A stretch of DNA of 57,170 nucleotides from Phycisphaeraceae bacterium (lineage in GTDB: Bacteria; Planctomycetota; Phycisphaerae; Phycisphaerales; Phycisphaeraceae): positions 1 to 57,170 of the forward strand of contig JAJDCW010000297.1 in NCBI GenBank assembly GCA_029260635.1. Direction: 5' to 3'. A program made the translations under genes and the position numbers. Positions 43,299 to 52,189 of the stretch are shown here, piece after piece. Under the pieces are notes generated by a model. That model did not search any database and had not been told where the DNA came from. It saw only the letters and a list, made by a program, of their open reading frames with translations. Numbering within the stretch: the stretch's first letter is position 1; each line of letters begins with the position of its first letter.

Positions 43299-45422
43299 TC
43301 ACGATAATACACGGCAAGGCCTTTGTTTAATGAATGCCCCCAAGCAAACAAGTAACAGGCCCGTCGCCGGTTCGGGGATCGTGGTGCTGTTGCCCGGTGG
43401 GGTGCCCGCGTTCCAGTTGCCTAACACAAGGTTCAGGTCATCGATCCCGACGAAGCCGTCGCCGCTAGGGTCGGCCAGGGGGTTGGCCGGGGGGACGCTC
43501 TGGTTCCAGTTACCCAGGACGATGTTCAGGTCGTCGATGCCGACAAAGCCGTCGCCGTCGAGATCGCCGTCCAACACGACTGATGCGTTGCTCACCACGT
43601 CGGCGAAACTGGTCCCGACTCGCAGGTCGTCCAGCACCCAAGTCGCACGGTTGCCGGCGGTGATCAGCAGGCGGTCCAGCAGCGATGAGCTACTCATCGA
43701 CGTGGTGCCGGCAAGGGTCCATGTCATCCCGCCCTCGGTATCCGGCACGATGTCCCCGGATTGAAACGCCGAGAAGAACAACTGGTCAAACGAGCCGGAC
43801 GAGGCCTCGATCTTGCCCACGAGGTAGTGCGTCGTGCCCTTGGTCAATAGATCCGCGGTCGTGGCTACACGCTGCCCCGCATTATCGACAAAGTACGACT
43901 CATCGCCCTGGACCCCGAACGCGGCGACCTCTGTGACCCCGTCCAGGAACGCTACCTTCAGTTCCTCGGTGGCATTCTCCTCATCGGTGCTGATATTGTC
44001 CTGGCGGACCAGCAGCGTGAAATAGAAAGTCTCGTCTTCGCCCAGGTCCATCGGGGTGTTGAATTCTCTGGCCATCGACCCGCCCGCGAAGTTTAAGAAC
44101 ACCGGTCGACGGTCGCCCTCAATCACGAATGGGGAATCGGTGTAATGAAGGTCGCTGGCCTCCATAATGGGATTGGCAAGACCCGAGAGGTCGGCGTTGC
44201 CCGCCCAGCCAGCGGCGAAACCGTAGCCGCCGTTCCTATCGCCAAGGATATTTCCCGTCTCATACCGGAAGTCGTCGTACGCGATCAGCCCTTCGGACGG
44301 GTCGATGAAATCTTTATTCACCGTTGTAAACGATAGCGACCGTGCCTGGTTGGTCTCCCACAAGATCCCGGCGTCGCCGTTGGCAAGGATTGAGATGTCG
44401 GAGTAGCCCGAGTACTCGTCATAAAGCAAGCGTTCGCTGCCGAACGACGCGCCCTCGTTGTAACTTGTCCTAACGACCAGGTCGTAGCGGTCGGTCTGGT
44501 CGCGTGGGCCTGTCCAGATGATCCGATTCGCGTCGTCCCCAGCGGATTGCAGCGTGAATCGTTCACTCGCTGCGTGGACACTCACAGCGCTCTGGCCTGA
44601 AACCGGCGGCCCCAGCCATGTGCTACCTTCATCGGCACTGAAATAGTTCAACCTCGGACCGAACGCGGCGGAATTCTGGCGTGCGTCCATCAGAATCCGG
44701 CCGTCCGTCAACTCAACAACTGAGTTTTCATTGGAAAGGTTAGCACCCGAGACCAGGGCCCCCCGCTGCCAGGTCACGCCGTGGTCGTCGCTGTAGACCG
44801 CGTAGTCGTTCCAGGTATTAAACGGCGCCGTCCAACGTGAGGCGGGGATGATCAGCCTGCCGCTGTCGGCCTGGATACCGCTGCCCGGCCCGAAACTCTG
44901 CGTGTTCCAGTTGGCGAAGTCCTTCACGTCGAGGGTCAGATCGATGGCGTTGGACCATGTAGCGCCGTGGTTGTCACTGAATCTGGCCCACGCGGTATTG
45001 TTGGTCGTGCCCGGCTGAGAGCTGACGGTGCCGTTATTGCCCTCGTAGCGGTTGTAGAGTACCCACACCCGGCCGTTGGTCTGATCGACAACAGTGGTGT
45101 TGTTCGACATCTTCTCGCCAAAGGCGGAGGGGTTTTCGATGACCTGCAACGGGGTCCAGGTCAGCCCCCCGTCGAAACTGCGCTTCATCACAAGGTCGGT
45201 GTCGCCACCAAATCCTGGTTCATCACCGGTCCGCCCCTCGGCCAGAGCGATCAGCGTGCCGTTGGTCGTCGTCACCAACGAAGGGGTACGGAAGTTGGGG
45301 TACTCGACCCCACCGACGAATACATCCACGGTCGTGGTCTGCCGAGGCTGAGCCGCTTGGGCCTCGACCGCGAAACATAAACCCGCAACCGCAACCAACG
45401 TGTATACATGCTTGCAAATCAT
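43299..45422 (-). CDS. Surface-exposed sialidase (GH33) with dockerin-like repeats and PEP-CTERM tail
   Basis: 707 residues from the ATG at 45422 (MICKHVYTLV; GGAG upstream); an ATG at 45437 is an alternative. Signal peptide (ending VEAQAA). GH33 hallmarks are the arginine motif NFRTPSL, TLIALAEGR and the acid-base Asp in DTDLVMKRS. Asp-boxes include SFDGGLTW, FSDNHGATW, YSDDHGVTW and FSADEGSTW. Beyond about residue 370 there is a laminin-G-like domain, then two EF-hand dockerin-like repeats, then a PEP-CTERM tail (IPEPATGLLLVCLG). It cleaves terminal sialic acids and is probably anchored at the outer surface. Gene order with SASA, SSS and an oxidoreductase suggests sialic acid use. Confidence 0.88.
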   Translation of the reverse strand: MICKHVYTLVAVAGLCFAVEAQAAQPRQTTTVDVFVGGVEYPNFRTPSLVTTTNGTLIALAEGRTGDEPGFGGDTDLVMKRSFDGGLTWTPLQVIENPSAFGEKMSNNTTVVDQTNGRVWVLYNRYEGNNGTVSSQPGTTNNTAWARFSDNHGATWSNAIDLTLDVKDFANWNTQSFGPGSGIQADSGRLIIPASRWTAPFNTWNDYAVYSDDHGVTWQRGALVSGANLSNENSVVELTDGRILMDARQNSAAFGPRLNYFSADEGSTWLGPPVSGQSAVSVHAASERFTLQSAGDDANRIIWTGPRDQTDRYDLVVRTSYNEGASFGSERLLYDEYSGYSDISILANGDAGILWETNQARSLSFTTVNKDFIDPSEGLIAYDDFRYETGNILGDRNGGYGFAAGWAGNADLSGLANPIMEASDLHYTDSPFVIEGDRRPVFLNFAGGSMAREFNTPMDLGEDETFYFTLLVRQDNISTDEENATEELKVAFLDGVTEVAAFGVQGDESYFVDNAGQRVATTADLLTKGTTHYLVGKIEASSGSFDQLFFSAFQSGDIVPDTEGGMTWTLAGTTSMSSSSLLDRLLITAGNRATWVLDDLRVGTSFADVVSNASVVLDGDLDGDGFVGIDDLNIVLGNWNQSVPPANPLADPSGDGFVGIDDLNLVLGNWNAGTPPGNSTTIPEPATGLLLVCLGAFIKQRPCRVLS
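43399..43568 (-). repeat. Dockerin-like coding cassette, copy 2
   Basis: Encodes the same two EF-hand-like loops and the NQSVPPANPLADPSGDG linker as the cassette at 25546-25715, here before the sialidase PEP-CTERM tail. DNA similarity is high, including the linker. Confidence 0.8.
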
Positions 45423-45479
45423 ATCACCGAACTCCATAGTGATTCATGCTCTCTCTGGACACTGGGGCCACGCGCCCAA

Positions 45480-46604
45480 TCAGTGGGTCATCTCCCCCGC
45501 AGCCTGTGCGCTATGCCACAAGTCCATTTCCTCTAAATAGTCAGACCGGTAGATCCACAACCCGTCGGCCCCCGCGGCCAGCTGCTCCTTAGCGACCTGG
45601 AGCATGATCTCGTGGGTCGAGTGAAAGCGGTTGAAAGGCGACAGGGCCGTCAACAGCTTCACATCGGGGCCGGCTAGTCCACGCGCCAATACCACTTGGT
45701 CGGTCATCTCGCCCGGCTTCTGGGTGTAGGTCGCCAGGAAATAGTCTTCGATCAAACCCTGCCGCGCCCAGGCGGGGACGCTGCGTCCGCACATGCGGGC
45801 TTCATATGCCGGGTTGGTGTCACCGAAGCCGCCGATGCGGATATCACGGCCGCTTGCTTGCACGGCTTCCCGGAACTCGCGTACGAATGCGGTCACTGTG
45901 TCGATCCGCATCTGGTTAAAGAGCTCCCAACGGGCCGAACCGATGGGCTCTTCCCGGGGGTCAAAACCGTAGATCGACTGACAGACATCCAGCAGCGGCT
46001 TGTCGTAGCCGTAGTAGCCGAATTTGGTTTTTTCACTTTTAGAGTTTTCAGGGTACCGGCAGTAGTCGAGCATGACCCCATCGACGTCGTAGCCGTTGAC
46101 CAGGTCCATGATGACCGCGATCTTGGCGGCCCGCGCCTCGGGGTATGACAGGGCCAGGCCACGGGTTGTTGTCTGCGAAGACGGCAGGCCGTCACGGTCA
46201 TGGGTCTCCCATTCAGGATGACCCTCGACAACCTTCTCAACGGGACTAACCGCGACCGAAGGATAGACCTTGATGCCCGCCGCGTGGGCGTGCTTAATAA
46301 AGCACGCGAGCGAATCGAATCCTTCATCCATGACTTCACGAAATGGCGTGTAATACAACTCCTTGTCCGTCTTCCAGACCACGGTACCCCCACCCGATAG
46401 CGATGGATAAAGCACCGTGATGCCGTAAGACTTGCACTTCTGAATGTGCTCGATGGTTTCTGCTTCGGTGGCAAAGGTTGCGCCGTAGAGACCGATGCCT
46501 TGTATAGTCTCACGCGAAGACTGGGCCTGGACGGTACAGGCAACGATCGACAGCATCAGACAGGCCAACAAACAGGTAATGGATTTCGGTATCGTTGTCA
46601 TCAT
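45480..46604 (-). CDS. Secreted GHL10-like putative glycoside hydrolase
   Basis: 374 residues with a signal peptide (ending CTVQAQ). Barrel motifs are characteristic of GHL10/DUF187 proteins: KCKSYGITVLYPSLSGG, AHAAGIKVYPSVAVSP and DVDGVMLDYCRYPEN with the conserved Asp-Tyr-Arg-Tyr-Pro, then RIGGFGDTNP. A C-terminal AGADGLWIYRSDYLEEMDLW strand completes the barrel. The family's activity is largely undefined; some members are predicted to cleave glycans. It overlaps the upstream paralogue by four bases (ATGA) and lies 42 bases before the sialidase. Confidence 0.8.
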   Translation of the reverse strand: MMTTIPKSITCLLACLMLSIVACTVQAQSSRETIQGIGLYGATFATEAETIEHIQKCKSYGITVLYPSLSGGGTVVWKTDKELYYTPFREVMDEGFDSLACFIKHAHAAGIKVYPSVAVSPVEKVVEGHPEWETHDRDGLPSSQTTTRGLALSYPEARAAKIAVIMDLVNGYDVDGVMLDYCRYPENSKSEKTKFGYYGYDKPLLDVCQSIYGFDPREEPIGSARWELFNQMRIDTVTAFVREFREAVQASGRDIRIGGFGDTNPAYEARMCGRSVPAWARQGLIEDYFLATYTQKPGEMTDQVVLARGLAGPDVKLLTALSPFNRFHSTHEIMLQVAKEQLAAGADGLWIYRSDYLEEMDLWHSAQAAGEMTH

Positions 46605-48361
46605 TCTGATTGATCCTTGGTCGCGGGGTTTATCGGATTGTGAAGTGGGTCAGGTGTAACCAAGAGGTTATCCAGGCCAATGACGCCTTCACCGGCGGGG
46701 CACAGCACACGCACGGTTGATGATTCAAGGCAACGCACACCGCTGTACGCGACCGGCACGGCCTTATCCAGTGTCTGCCAGCCCGATGAGGTCGTTGTAT
46801 CGGTGGGTACGGTGATCGAATGGCTTTCCTCGCTACCATCGGAATAGCGGAGGTCCAATACAACCTTGGCTGGTTCATCCGCATAAAACCCGTTCAAGCG
46901 GTACTCACATGAAAAGCCTAGAGACCTCAGCGCAATCACGGGGCTCGCATGATGTTTGATAACCTGCGACACAGTTGTCGGGAAGTCTTTCGCTAATGTA
47001 ATATCCAGCGTGTTCTGGTTTTCAACTGACAGACCTTGCGATACCTTCGCCCGGCCATCGGGTTGGATGTCCCAGGCGGTAAGGCCTTGGTCGAAACCGC
47101 CATTAATAGCGAGATTCTCATAGTAAGGATCGAAGTCAGCCGCTCGGATTTCGCTGATCGACAATTCACTGACACGCTTCACGACCGGCCACAGATCGAG
47201 GCTCTCGATCTCCATCTCACGACAGAACCAGATGCCATCCGCGCCGATCTTGACCATACGCCGGGACGCGTCCAGGACGGTGTCTTCCGTGAAAGGACCG
47301 GGGCCGTCGAGAAAAACCGCACCGAAGACGGTTGACCCGGGTCGCTTCACCTCGATCAGCGTCTGCAAGGCACGCGTGAGTCTAGCCGGGCTATCCATAT
47401 AAAACATCGGGTGGTGCTGATCGACCAGACCCAAACGTTCCCAGCCGACCCAGTCCTGGCAGACGTGACGCATCCCGGCCTCACGGCCGTAGATATTTGA
47501 GTTGTAAACACCGATCGGCAGGTCGATGCCACGGTCCGTCATGGCGTCACGGAATTCCTGGATAAACTCGGTCACACAATCGGCCCTTGCCTGCAAGAAT
47601 CGCGGGTCGTCGGGTTCGGGGATAAAATCATTCGGCAGGTTGTACTCTGCGCGGAATCGATCGAGCATCACATCTTCATAGCCCCAGTTGCAGTGCGAGT
47701 GCAGCAGGTCCAGTTCGTAGTTGGGCCAGCGGATGAAGTCCAGCATGATCCCATCGGCCGGATAAAGCGAAAGCGCTTCAAGCAGGATCGCGATGCGGTA
47801 TTCACGGACTTTGGGATGCGCTGGCGAAAAGAACTCCTCCCGCACTTCGCCACGGGACGACTTGGCGTAAATATCCGGGTTCGCGGTCGCAAACGCCTCG
47901 TCGCGAGTGCGTCGGCCAAATACCGGAATGTCTATATAGACCTCGATATTGTTCTTGTGGGCCTGCTCGATCGCGTAGCCGTACAACGACTCAGCGTTTT
48001 CAGGTACCGGCGTGTTGGGTATCGGCCCCATCAACTCAGAAGGCGTCCACTGAAACATGATATTGGCACAGATGCGCTTCATACCGTTGGCAGAGCATCG
48101 TTCGATCAGGTAATCAATCGCATCGGTCGAGTCGATGCCGTAATCGGTCCATGCACCGTTTTCATCACGCTGTAAACCGATCCCGCCGTAATACGCGAGG
48201 ACCGGGCGGTCGGGGTTGTGCTCAAGCTCAAACGTACCCAACTCCGCGTGCGGCGTGATATCCCGAGCAGCGTTGGCTGGGGACGGGTCCGCAACCAGCT
48301 CACTGGCAACACCCAGCGCCGCCAGGACAGTCATCATGTGAATAAGGTTCGTCATGCTCAT
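46601..48361 (-). CDS. Secreted GHL10-like protein with C-terminal beta-sandwich
   Basis: 586 residues. Signal peptide about 1-25. A GHL10-like barrel (about 55-400) shows ADGIMLDFIRWPNY, NGMKRICANIMFQW and DLPIGVYNSNIYGREAG. A carbohydrate-binding-module-like sandwich (about 410-570) follows, starting NLAINGGFDQGLTAWDIQPDG, with a typical CBM4/9-type opening. The start is one of several near Met codons (MSMTNLIHMM). It is paralogous to the next gene, with ATGA overlap, and shares the LDxxRxP motif with the NHL-GHL10 fusion at 52425-54389. Probably a surface or periplasmic glycan-active enzyme. Confidence 0.78.
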   Translation of the reverse strand: MSMTNLIHMMTVLAALGVASELVADPSPANAARDITPHAELGTFELEHNPDRPVLAYYGGIGLQRDENGAWTDYGIDSTDAIDYLIERCSANGMKRICANIMFQWTPSELMGPIPNTPVPENAESLYGYAIEQAHKNNIEVYIDIPVFGRRTRDEAFATANPDIYAKSSRGEVREEFFSPAHPKVREYRIAILLEALSLYPADGIMLDFIRWPNYELDLLHSHCNWGYEDVMLDRFRAEYNLPNDFIPEPDDPRFLQARADCVTEFIQEFRDAMTDRGIDLPIGVYNSNIYGREAGMRHVCQDWVGWERLGLVDQHHPMFYMDSPARLTRALQTLIEVKRPGSTVFGAVFLDGPGPFTEDTVLDASRRMVKIGADGIWFCREMEIESLDLWPVVKRVSELSISEIRAADFDPYYENLAINGGFDQGLTAWDIQPDGRAKVSQGLSVENQNTLDITLAKDFPTTVSQVIKHHASPVIALRSLGFSCEYRLNGFYADEPAKVVLDLRYSDGSEESHSITVPTDTTTSSGWQTLDKAVPVAYSGVRCLESSTVRVLCPAGEGVIGLDNLLVTPDPLHNPINPATKDQSE

Positions 48362-48433
48362 AATAGCCTGAAACTGATCAGGTTCGGCGTGGTGCCTTGT
48401 CGTTTACCAGACATCACGGGTGCTGCCGCCGGA

Positions 48434-49327
48434 TTATTCAAAAGGCCCGCGCGGCGTGGGCAGCTCAATATCCGCTCCCCAGACGTCGTCCTCATTTGCG
48501 GACATCTGCCGGATCGTCCGTGAGTCCCCGTGGCCGTCCACGAAGGCGATATTGACGCGGCCGTCTCCGTCATCTCCACCGTGCCTGGGCCCCAGGTTGT
48601 TGTAGGGGTATTCCCCCCCATACTTGGAGGCGAGTACGCCCATAAGCGACGCGTTTGAGTCCAGCACCCCGTCGCCATCAAAATCGGTGTCCCAGCGCCG
48701 TTCATATACATAGGCCGACCCGTTCGAAGCGATCGCGGTGGCGCCGTAAGGCGTCCATATACTGCTCTCCAACGCTTGTTTCTGCTCCGAAAACGCCATG
48801 ACCGAGCTGGCGTTCTTCACGTCCGAAACGTCCAGGGGGGGACGCTTATTGGCGCCAAACATCCCGGGGTTTCTGTCGTAAGCGACCACGTTCGCGTAAT
48901 TTGGTGCGTAGACAAAGGGCTGGTCTTCGTCGTCGCTGGGGCACTTCCAGCCATCAAACCCAGCGGGCCCATCCGTGCCATTGAGACGCGCATTGATCGC
49001 TGGGATTTCGGACTCCGCAAAGTCAAAGCCCATCGTCCGTGCAAAATCAACCGCCCACGTCGACTGCATAAGCCCCGTGGGGTCGTCCGCAGGAGACACA
49101 CTGCTGCTGCTGTAGTCGAAGGCATTGTATGTTGGGAGTTTGCCGTTGTTGTCCGCCACATGGACGCCCAACGCGGACCCGAACTGCCTGACATTGCTCA
49201 AGCAGACCGCGCTCTGTGCGGTCCGCCGTGCCGCACCCAGGGCCGGGAGGAGGATACCTACCAAAAGGGCGATGATGGAGATGACCACCAACAATTCGAT
49301 AAGCGTAAATGCTGTGCGTTGACGCAT
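48434..49327 (-). CDS. Prepilin-type protein with N-terminal methylation motif
   Basis: 297 residues; the ATG is preceded by AAAGGAAT. The leader [22 protein letters not shown] is cleaved before Phe, with Glu5 present. The soluble domain ends with the [18 protein letters not shown] motif (DG after a conserved hydrophobic strand) typical of DUF1559-like pseudopilins. It closely resembles the product of 24589-25338 in its N-terminal 45 residues ([15 protein letters not shown]). It lies 72 bases upstream of the GHL10-like gene, starting another transcription unit, and probably belongs to the inner membrane/periplasmic pseudopilin pool. Confidence 0.87.
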   Translation of the reverse strand: MRQRTAFTLIELLVVISIIALLVGILLPALGAARRTAQSAVCLSNVRQFGSALGVHVADNNGKLPTYNAFDYSSSSVSPADDPTGLMQSTWAVDFARTMGFDFAESEIPAINARLNGTDGPAGFDGWKCPSDDEDQPFVYAPNYANVVAYDRNPGMFGANKRPPLDVSDVKNASSVMAFSEQKQALESSIWTPYGATAIASNGSAYVYERRWDTDFDGDGVLDSNASLMGVLASKYGGEYPYNNLGPRHGGDDGDGRVNIAFVDGHGDSRTIRQMSANEDDVWGADIELPTPRGPFE

Positions 49328-49449
49328 TAAGATTCCTTTCGTTTCCTAATACACCGGCCCGCAGTTAAGCGAGCCGATGCGGATTTCAATTCACTCCCCC
49401 GAGAATTCCCCCGCCCCACGGAACCCAGGCGTCCCTCATAGCCCGTGAG

Positions 49450-50247
49450 TCACTTACGGCGTCGACCCAGCGTGGCCAAACCACCCAGGCCGATGAGCGC
49501 CAGGCTCGCCGGTTCGGGGATGGGGGCCGCGGTATCATGGATGTTCACGAAGTACCACTCGACCGCCACGTCCAGGCCCTGCCCGGTCGTGCCATCACCG
49601 AAGTCGACTGCGTCCTGAGCAAAGCTGCCGGTCCGGGCGATGCTGCCGGCCGAAACGTTCCCGGCCAGTGCCCCGTCAACGTAGAAGTCGAACGACCCGA
49701 AAGGTGCCGTGCCGGTGTACCCGATAAAGATCGTGTGGGGCACGGACCAGTCGATGCCCAATAGCGCATCCGACATGCTGTTCTGGCCGTACTTGATCCC
49801 GCCGGTCGTACCGGGGCCGGCGTCGTCCGTGTCAAGATCGAGCGTGATGTTGTAGGCGAAGGTGTCATCACTCCAGAACACATAAGCGTTGGCATAGTGC
49901 GACGAGCCCAGGAACGGCACGTCGGTCAGCGGCCTGGCCTTGAACTCGATGCCGTACTGCCCCGAGGTCAGCTGCATCGTCCCCGCAGGGGCGGATGGCG
50001 ACAGGTACTCGCCGCTGGACGTTGCCGGGTCATCGCCGGTGTTGTCCTGAAGCAGGAACGTGCCGTTATTCGCCATTGCAGTACCAAACTGGCTCCAGCC
50101 AACATCCGAGGGCGTTACGCCTGCCCCCGCCGAAGCCGCATCGAAGCCGACCAGGACAGCCGCGTCGGCCTGCGACCCCACAACGAGTGTGGCCGCCATC
50201 ATGGGCACTACCGTGCATGCCTTCAACAAACTTGCTTTCCTCATCAC
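49450..50247 (-). CDS. PEP-CTERM protein with laminin-G-like domain, without dockerin repeats
   Basis: 265 residues with GAGAGGAG upstream. Signal peptide (ending ADA), a beta-sandwich domain (FLLQDNTGDDPATSSGEYLSP, YGIEFKARPLTDVPFLG) and a PEP-CTERM tail (IPEPASLALIGLGG...RRRK). It aligns over nearly its whole length with the product of the next upstream gene (50325-51332) but lacks that protein's dockerin-like repeats. Presumably a secreted carbohydrate-binding or matrix protein. 77 bases separate the two genes. Confidence 0.85.
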   Translation of the reverse strand: MMRKASLLKACTVVPMMAATLVVGSQADAAVLVGFDAASAGAGVTPSDVGWSQFGTAMANNGTFLLQDNTGDDPATSSGEYLSPSAPAGTMQLTSGQYGIEFKARPLTDVPFLGSSHYANAYVFWSDDTFAYNITLDLDTDDAGPGTTGGIKYGQNSMSDALLGIDWSVPHTIFIGYTGTAPFGSFDFYVDGALAGNVSAGSIARTGSFAQDAVDFGDGTTGQGLDVAVEWYFVNIHDTAAPIPEPASLALIGLGGLATLGRRRK

Positions 50248-50324
50248 ATTTCTCCTCTCTCAGGTTTAGGTGCGTACATAACACACCAAGAATCATAATT
50301 AATAATTATCCGCCAACACGGGTA

Positions 50325-51332
50325 TCAAGCCTTACGACGGCGTAATGCCGTAACCCCCGCTAAGCCAAGCAGTGTGAGTGTGGCGGGTTCGGGAACCGCG
50401 GCACCCGCAGCCGGGGGCGTACCGGCGTTCCAATTGCCCAGCACCGTATTGAGGTCATCGATACCCACGAAACCGTCACCACTCGGGTCCGCCGCCGGGT
50501 CGGCTGGGGGCACGTTCTGGTTCCATGCACCAAGCACGATGTTCAGGTCATTGATCCCGACAAAGCCATCGCCGTCCAGGTCGCCCACCAACGGCGTTGA
50601 ACCCGGGGCGTTGACATCATGGACTTTGACGAAGTACCAGGCCGCAGCCACGTCGATGCCCTGCCCGGTCGTCCCGTCACCAAAGTCTACCGCGTTCTGC
50701 GCGAACGGGAATCCGGGAGTCCTGGAAAAAGCACCGTAAGTGAGCGAATTAGCGAACACGTCATCGACGTAAAAATTAAACGTCTCAAGCGCCGAGTCGT
50801 ACCCGATAAAGATCGTGTGCGGCACCGACCAATCGATACCCGTAACCGCATCAGCCATGCTGTTCTGACCGAACTTGATGCCGCCGGTCGTCCCGGCACC
50901 GGCGTCGTCCGTGTCCAGGTCAAGGGTTACGTTAAACGCGAACTCGTCGTCACTCCAAAATACGTAGGCATTGGCGTAGTGCGAGAAGCCAAGGAATGGC
51001 ACGTCGGTAAACGGCTGGGCCTTGAACTCGATGCCGTACTGCCCGCTGGTGCGCGACATCGCCCCAGCACCCGCACTCGGGGAGAGGTACTCACCGCTTT
51101 CGGTATCCGGATCGTTGCCGGTGTTGTCCTGAAGCAGGAACGTGCCGTTGTTGATCATAGAGGTCCCAAACCCGGTCCAGCCGACATCAGAAGGCACTAC
51201 GCCCGCCCCCGCCGCAGCCGCATCAAACTCCACAAGCACAGCCGCCTGCGCATCCTGTACACCAACCACCCCCACCGCCAGTGTCAACGCCGCCATCCCA
51301 AATCGTTTAACCCACCTGCTCTTGTCATTCAT
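50325..51332 (-). CDS. PEP-CTERM protein with laminin-G-like domain and dockerin-like repeats
   Basis: 335 residues. The signal peptide and beta-sandwich are close to those of 49450-50247 (FLLQDNTGNDPDTESGEYLSP, YGIEFKAQPFTDVPFLG), showing a tandem duplication. Two EF-hand-like loops follow (DLDGDGFVGINDLN, DPSGDGFVGIDDLN), then a PEP-CTERM tail (VPEPATLTLLGLAG...RRRK). The repeat cassette is nearly the same as in the sialidase and in 25455-27527. Probably a cell-surface protein; whether a cohesin partner exists is unknown. The first 50 bases upstream hold a GGGC/GCCC hairpin. Confidence 0.85.
   Translation of the reverse strand: MNDKSRWVKRFGMAALTLAVGVVGVQDAQAAVLVEFDAAAAGAGVVPSDVGWTGFGTSMINNGTFLLQDNTGNDPDTESGEYLSPSAGAGAMSRTSGQYGIEFKAQPFTDVPFLGFSHYANAYVFWSDDEFAFNVTLDLDTDDAGAGTTGGIKFGQNSMADAVTGIDWSVPHTIFIGYDSALETFNFYVDDVFANSLTYGAFSRTPGFPFAQNAVDFGDGTTGQGIDVAAAWYFVKVHDVNAPGSTPLVGDLDGDGFVGINDLNIVLGAWNQNVPPADPAADPSGDGFVGIDDLNTVLGNWNAGTPPAAGAAVPEPATLTLLGLAGVTALRRRKA
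50415..50585 (-). repeat. Dockerin-like coding cassette, copy 3
   Basis: Third copy of the coding cassette for two EF-hand-like loops joined by NQNVPPADPAADPSGDG. It is similar in DNA sequence to the segments at 25546-25715 and 43399-43568. Confidence 0.8.
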
Positions 51333-51427
51333 ACCGGTCTCTCCTCGTAAAAGGGCAAATTAAAAGCCCGTGTTTCAAATCTCAACAATCTACTTCTGAC
51401 AAACATTCATGGTGCAACCGGGGCCTC

Positions 51428-52183
51428 TCACTGATCCGCGCCTGGGTCCTGTTTCTGGTCTTCGTTGCCCCAAACAACCGGCCCATCCCCAAATCGCTCG
51501 CGTAGTTTGGGGAGGTAGTGATCGATATTGGATTGGATGTGGTTACGCATCGCACGCTCGGCCAGGTCGCCGTCGTGGGTGGCGATGGCGTCAAGGATCT
51601 GGCCGTGTGAGACCGTCGTCGGCGCCGCGGGACGGACCATCAATCGACACGTCGCCTGCAGCACGCGCAGGCGATTGATTTCTCGAGCGATCAGAAGCAG
51701 ACCCGTCTCACGCGCCAAGGCCCGGTGAAACTGCAAGTCATACTGGAATATGGTCCCGTTTTCGATCAGTGCGGAGTCGGCGGGGCTCTCGTGTTTAAGG
51801 TCCAACTCATCGGTTTTGACCGCGATCTCACGGAGCACGGCGAGTTGATTGCTGTCTAGCGTCTCGGCGGCGCGCTTCGCCACCGTGCCCTCCAACGCGA
51901 CACGCATGTCAGCCAGTTGGGCGATCTCGGATACCGTCCAGATTTTCACGCGAGCTCCCCATCGTGGGTTGATTTCCACCAGCCCGTCATGTTGCAGCCG
52001 GCGCAGAGCCTCGATCACGGGTGTGGGGCTCATGTTCAAAAGGTTTGAGATCTGACGCTTGCGCAGCCAGAGCCCCGGCTCCAACTCCCCTTCGATGATC
52101 ATCTGCCTCATCTGATTGAAAGCCTGATCGCCCAATGTGGCGGGTTCTTGCCCATTCGGAATTCCTGTAATTCCATAGTTCAT
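51428..52183 (-). CDS. GntR-family regulator (FadR/FCD type)
   Basis: 251 residues. The N-terminal winged helix (GDQAFNQMRQMIIEGELEPG, then NMSPTPVIEALRRLQHDGLV) is followed by an all-helical FCD effector domain with metal/ligand residues in QYDLQFHRALA, VSHGQILDAI and MRNHI. FCD members usually sense organic or sugar acids. A consensus-like promoter ends six bases before the ATG, so the mRNA is probably leaderless. Transcribed with the minus-strand genes; its targets may be the adjacent clusters (inference). Confidence 0.9.
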   Translation of the reverse strand: MNYGITGIPNGQEPATLGDQAFNQMRQMIIEGELEPGLWLRKRQISNLLNMSPTPVIEALRRLQHDGLVEINPRWGARVKIWTVSEIAQLADMRVALEGTVAKRAAETLDSNQLAVLREIAVKTDELDLKHESPADSALIENGTIFQYDLQFHRALARETGLLLIAREINRLRVLQATCRLMVRPAAPTTVSHGQILDAIATHDGDLAERAMRNHIQSNIDHYLPKLRERFGDGPVVWGNEDQKQDPGADQ

Positions 52184-52189
52184 AACATA

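Noticed and set aside
25546-50585. Repeated DNA segments considered as a CRISPR or mobile element
   Set aside because: The three copies lie inside reading frames, encode EF-hand loops and are far apart; there are no spacers, terminal repeats or transposase.
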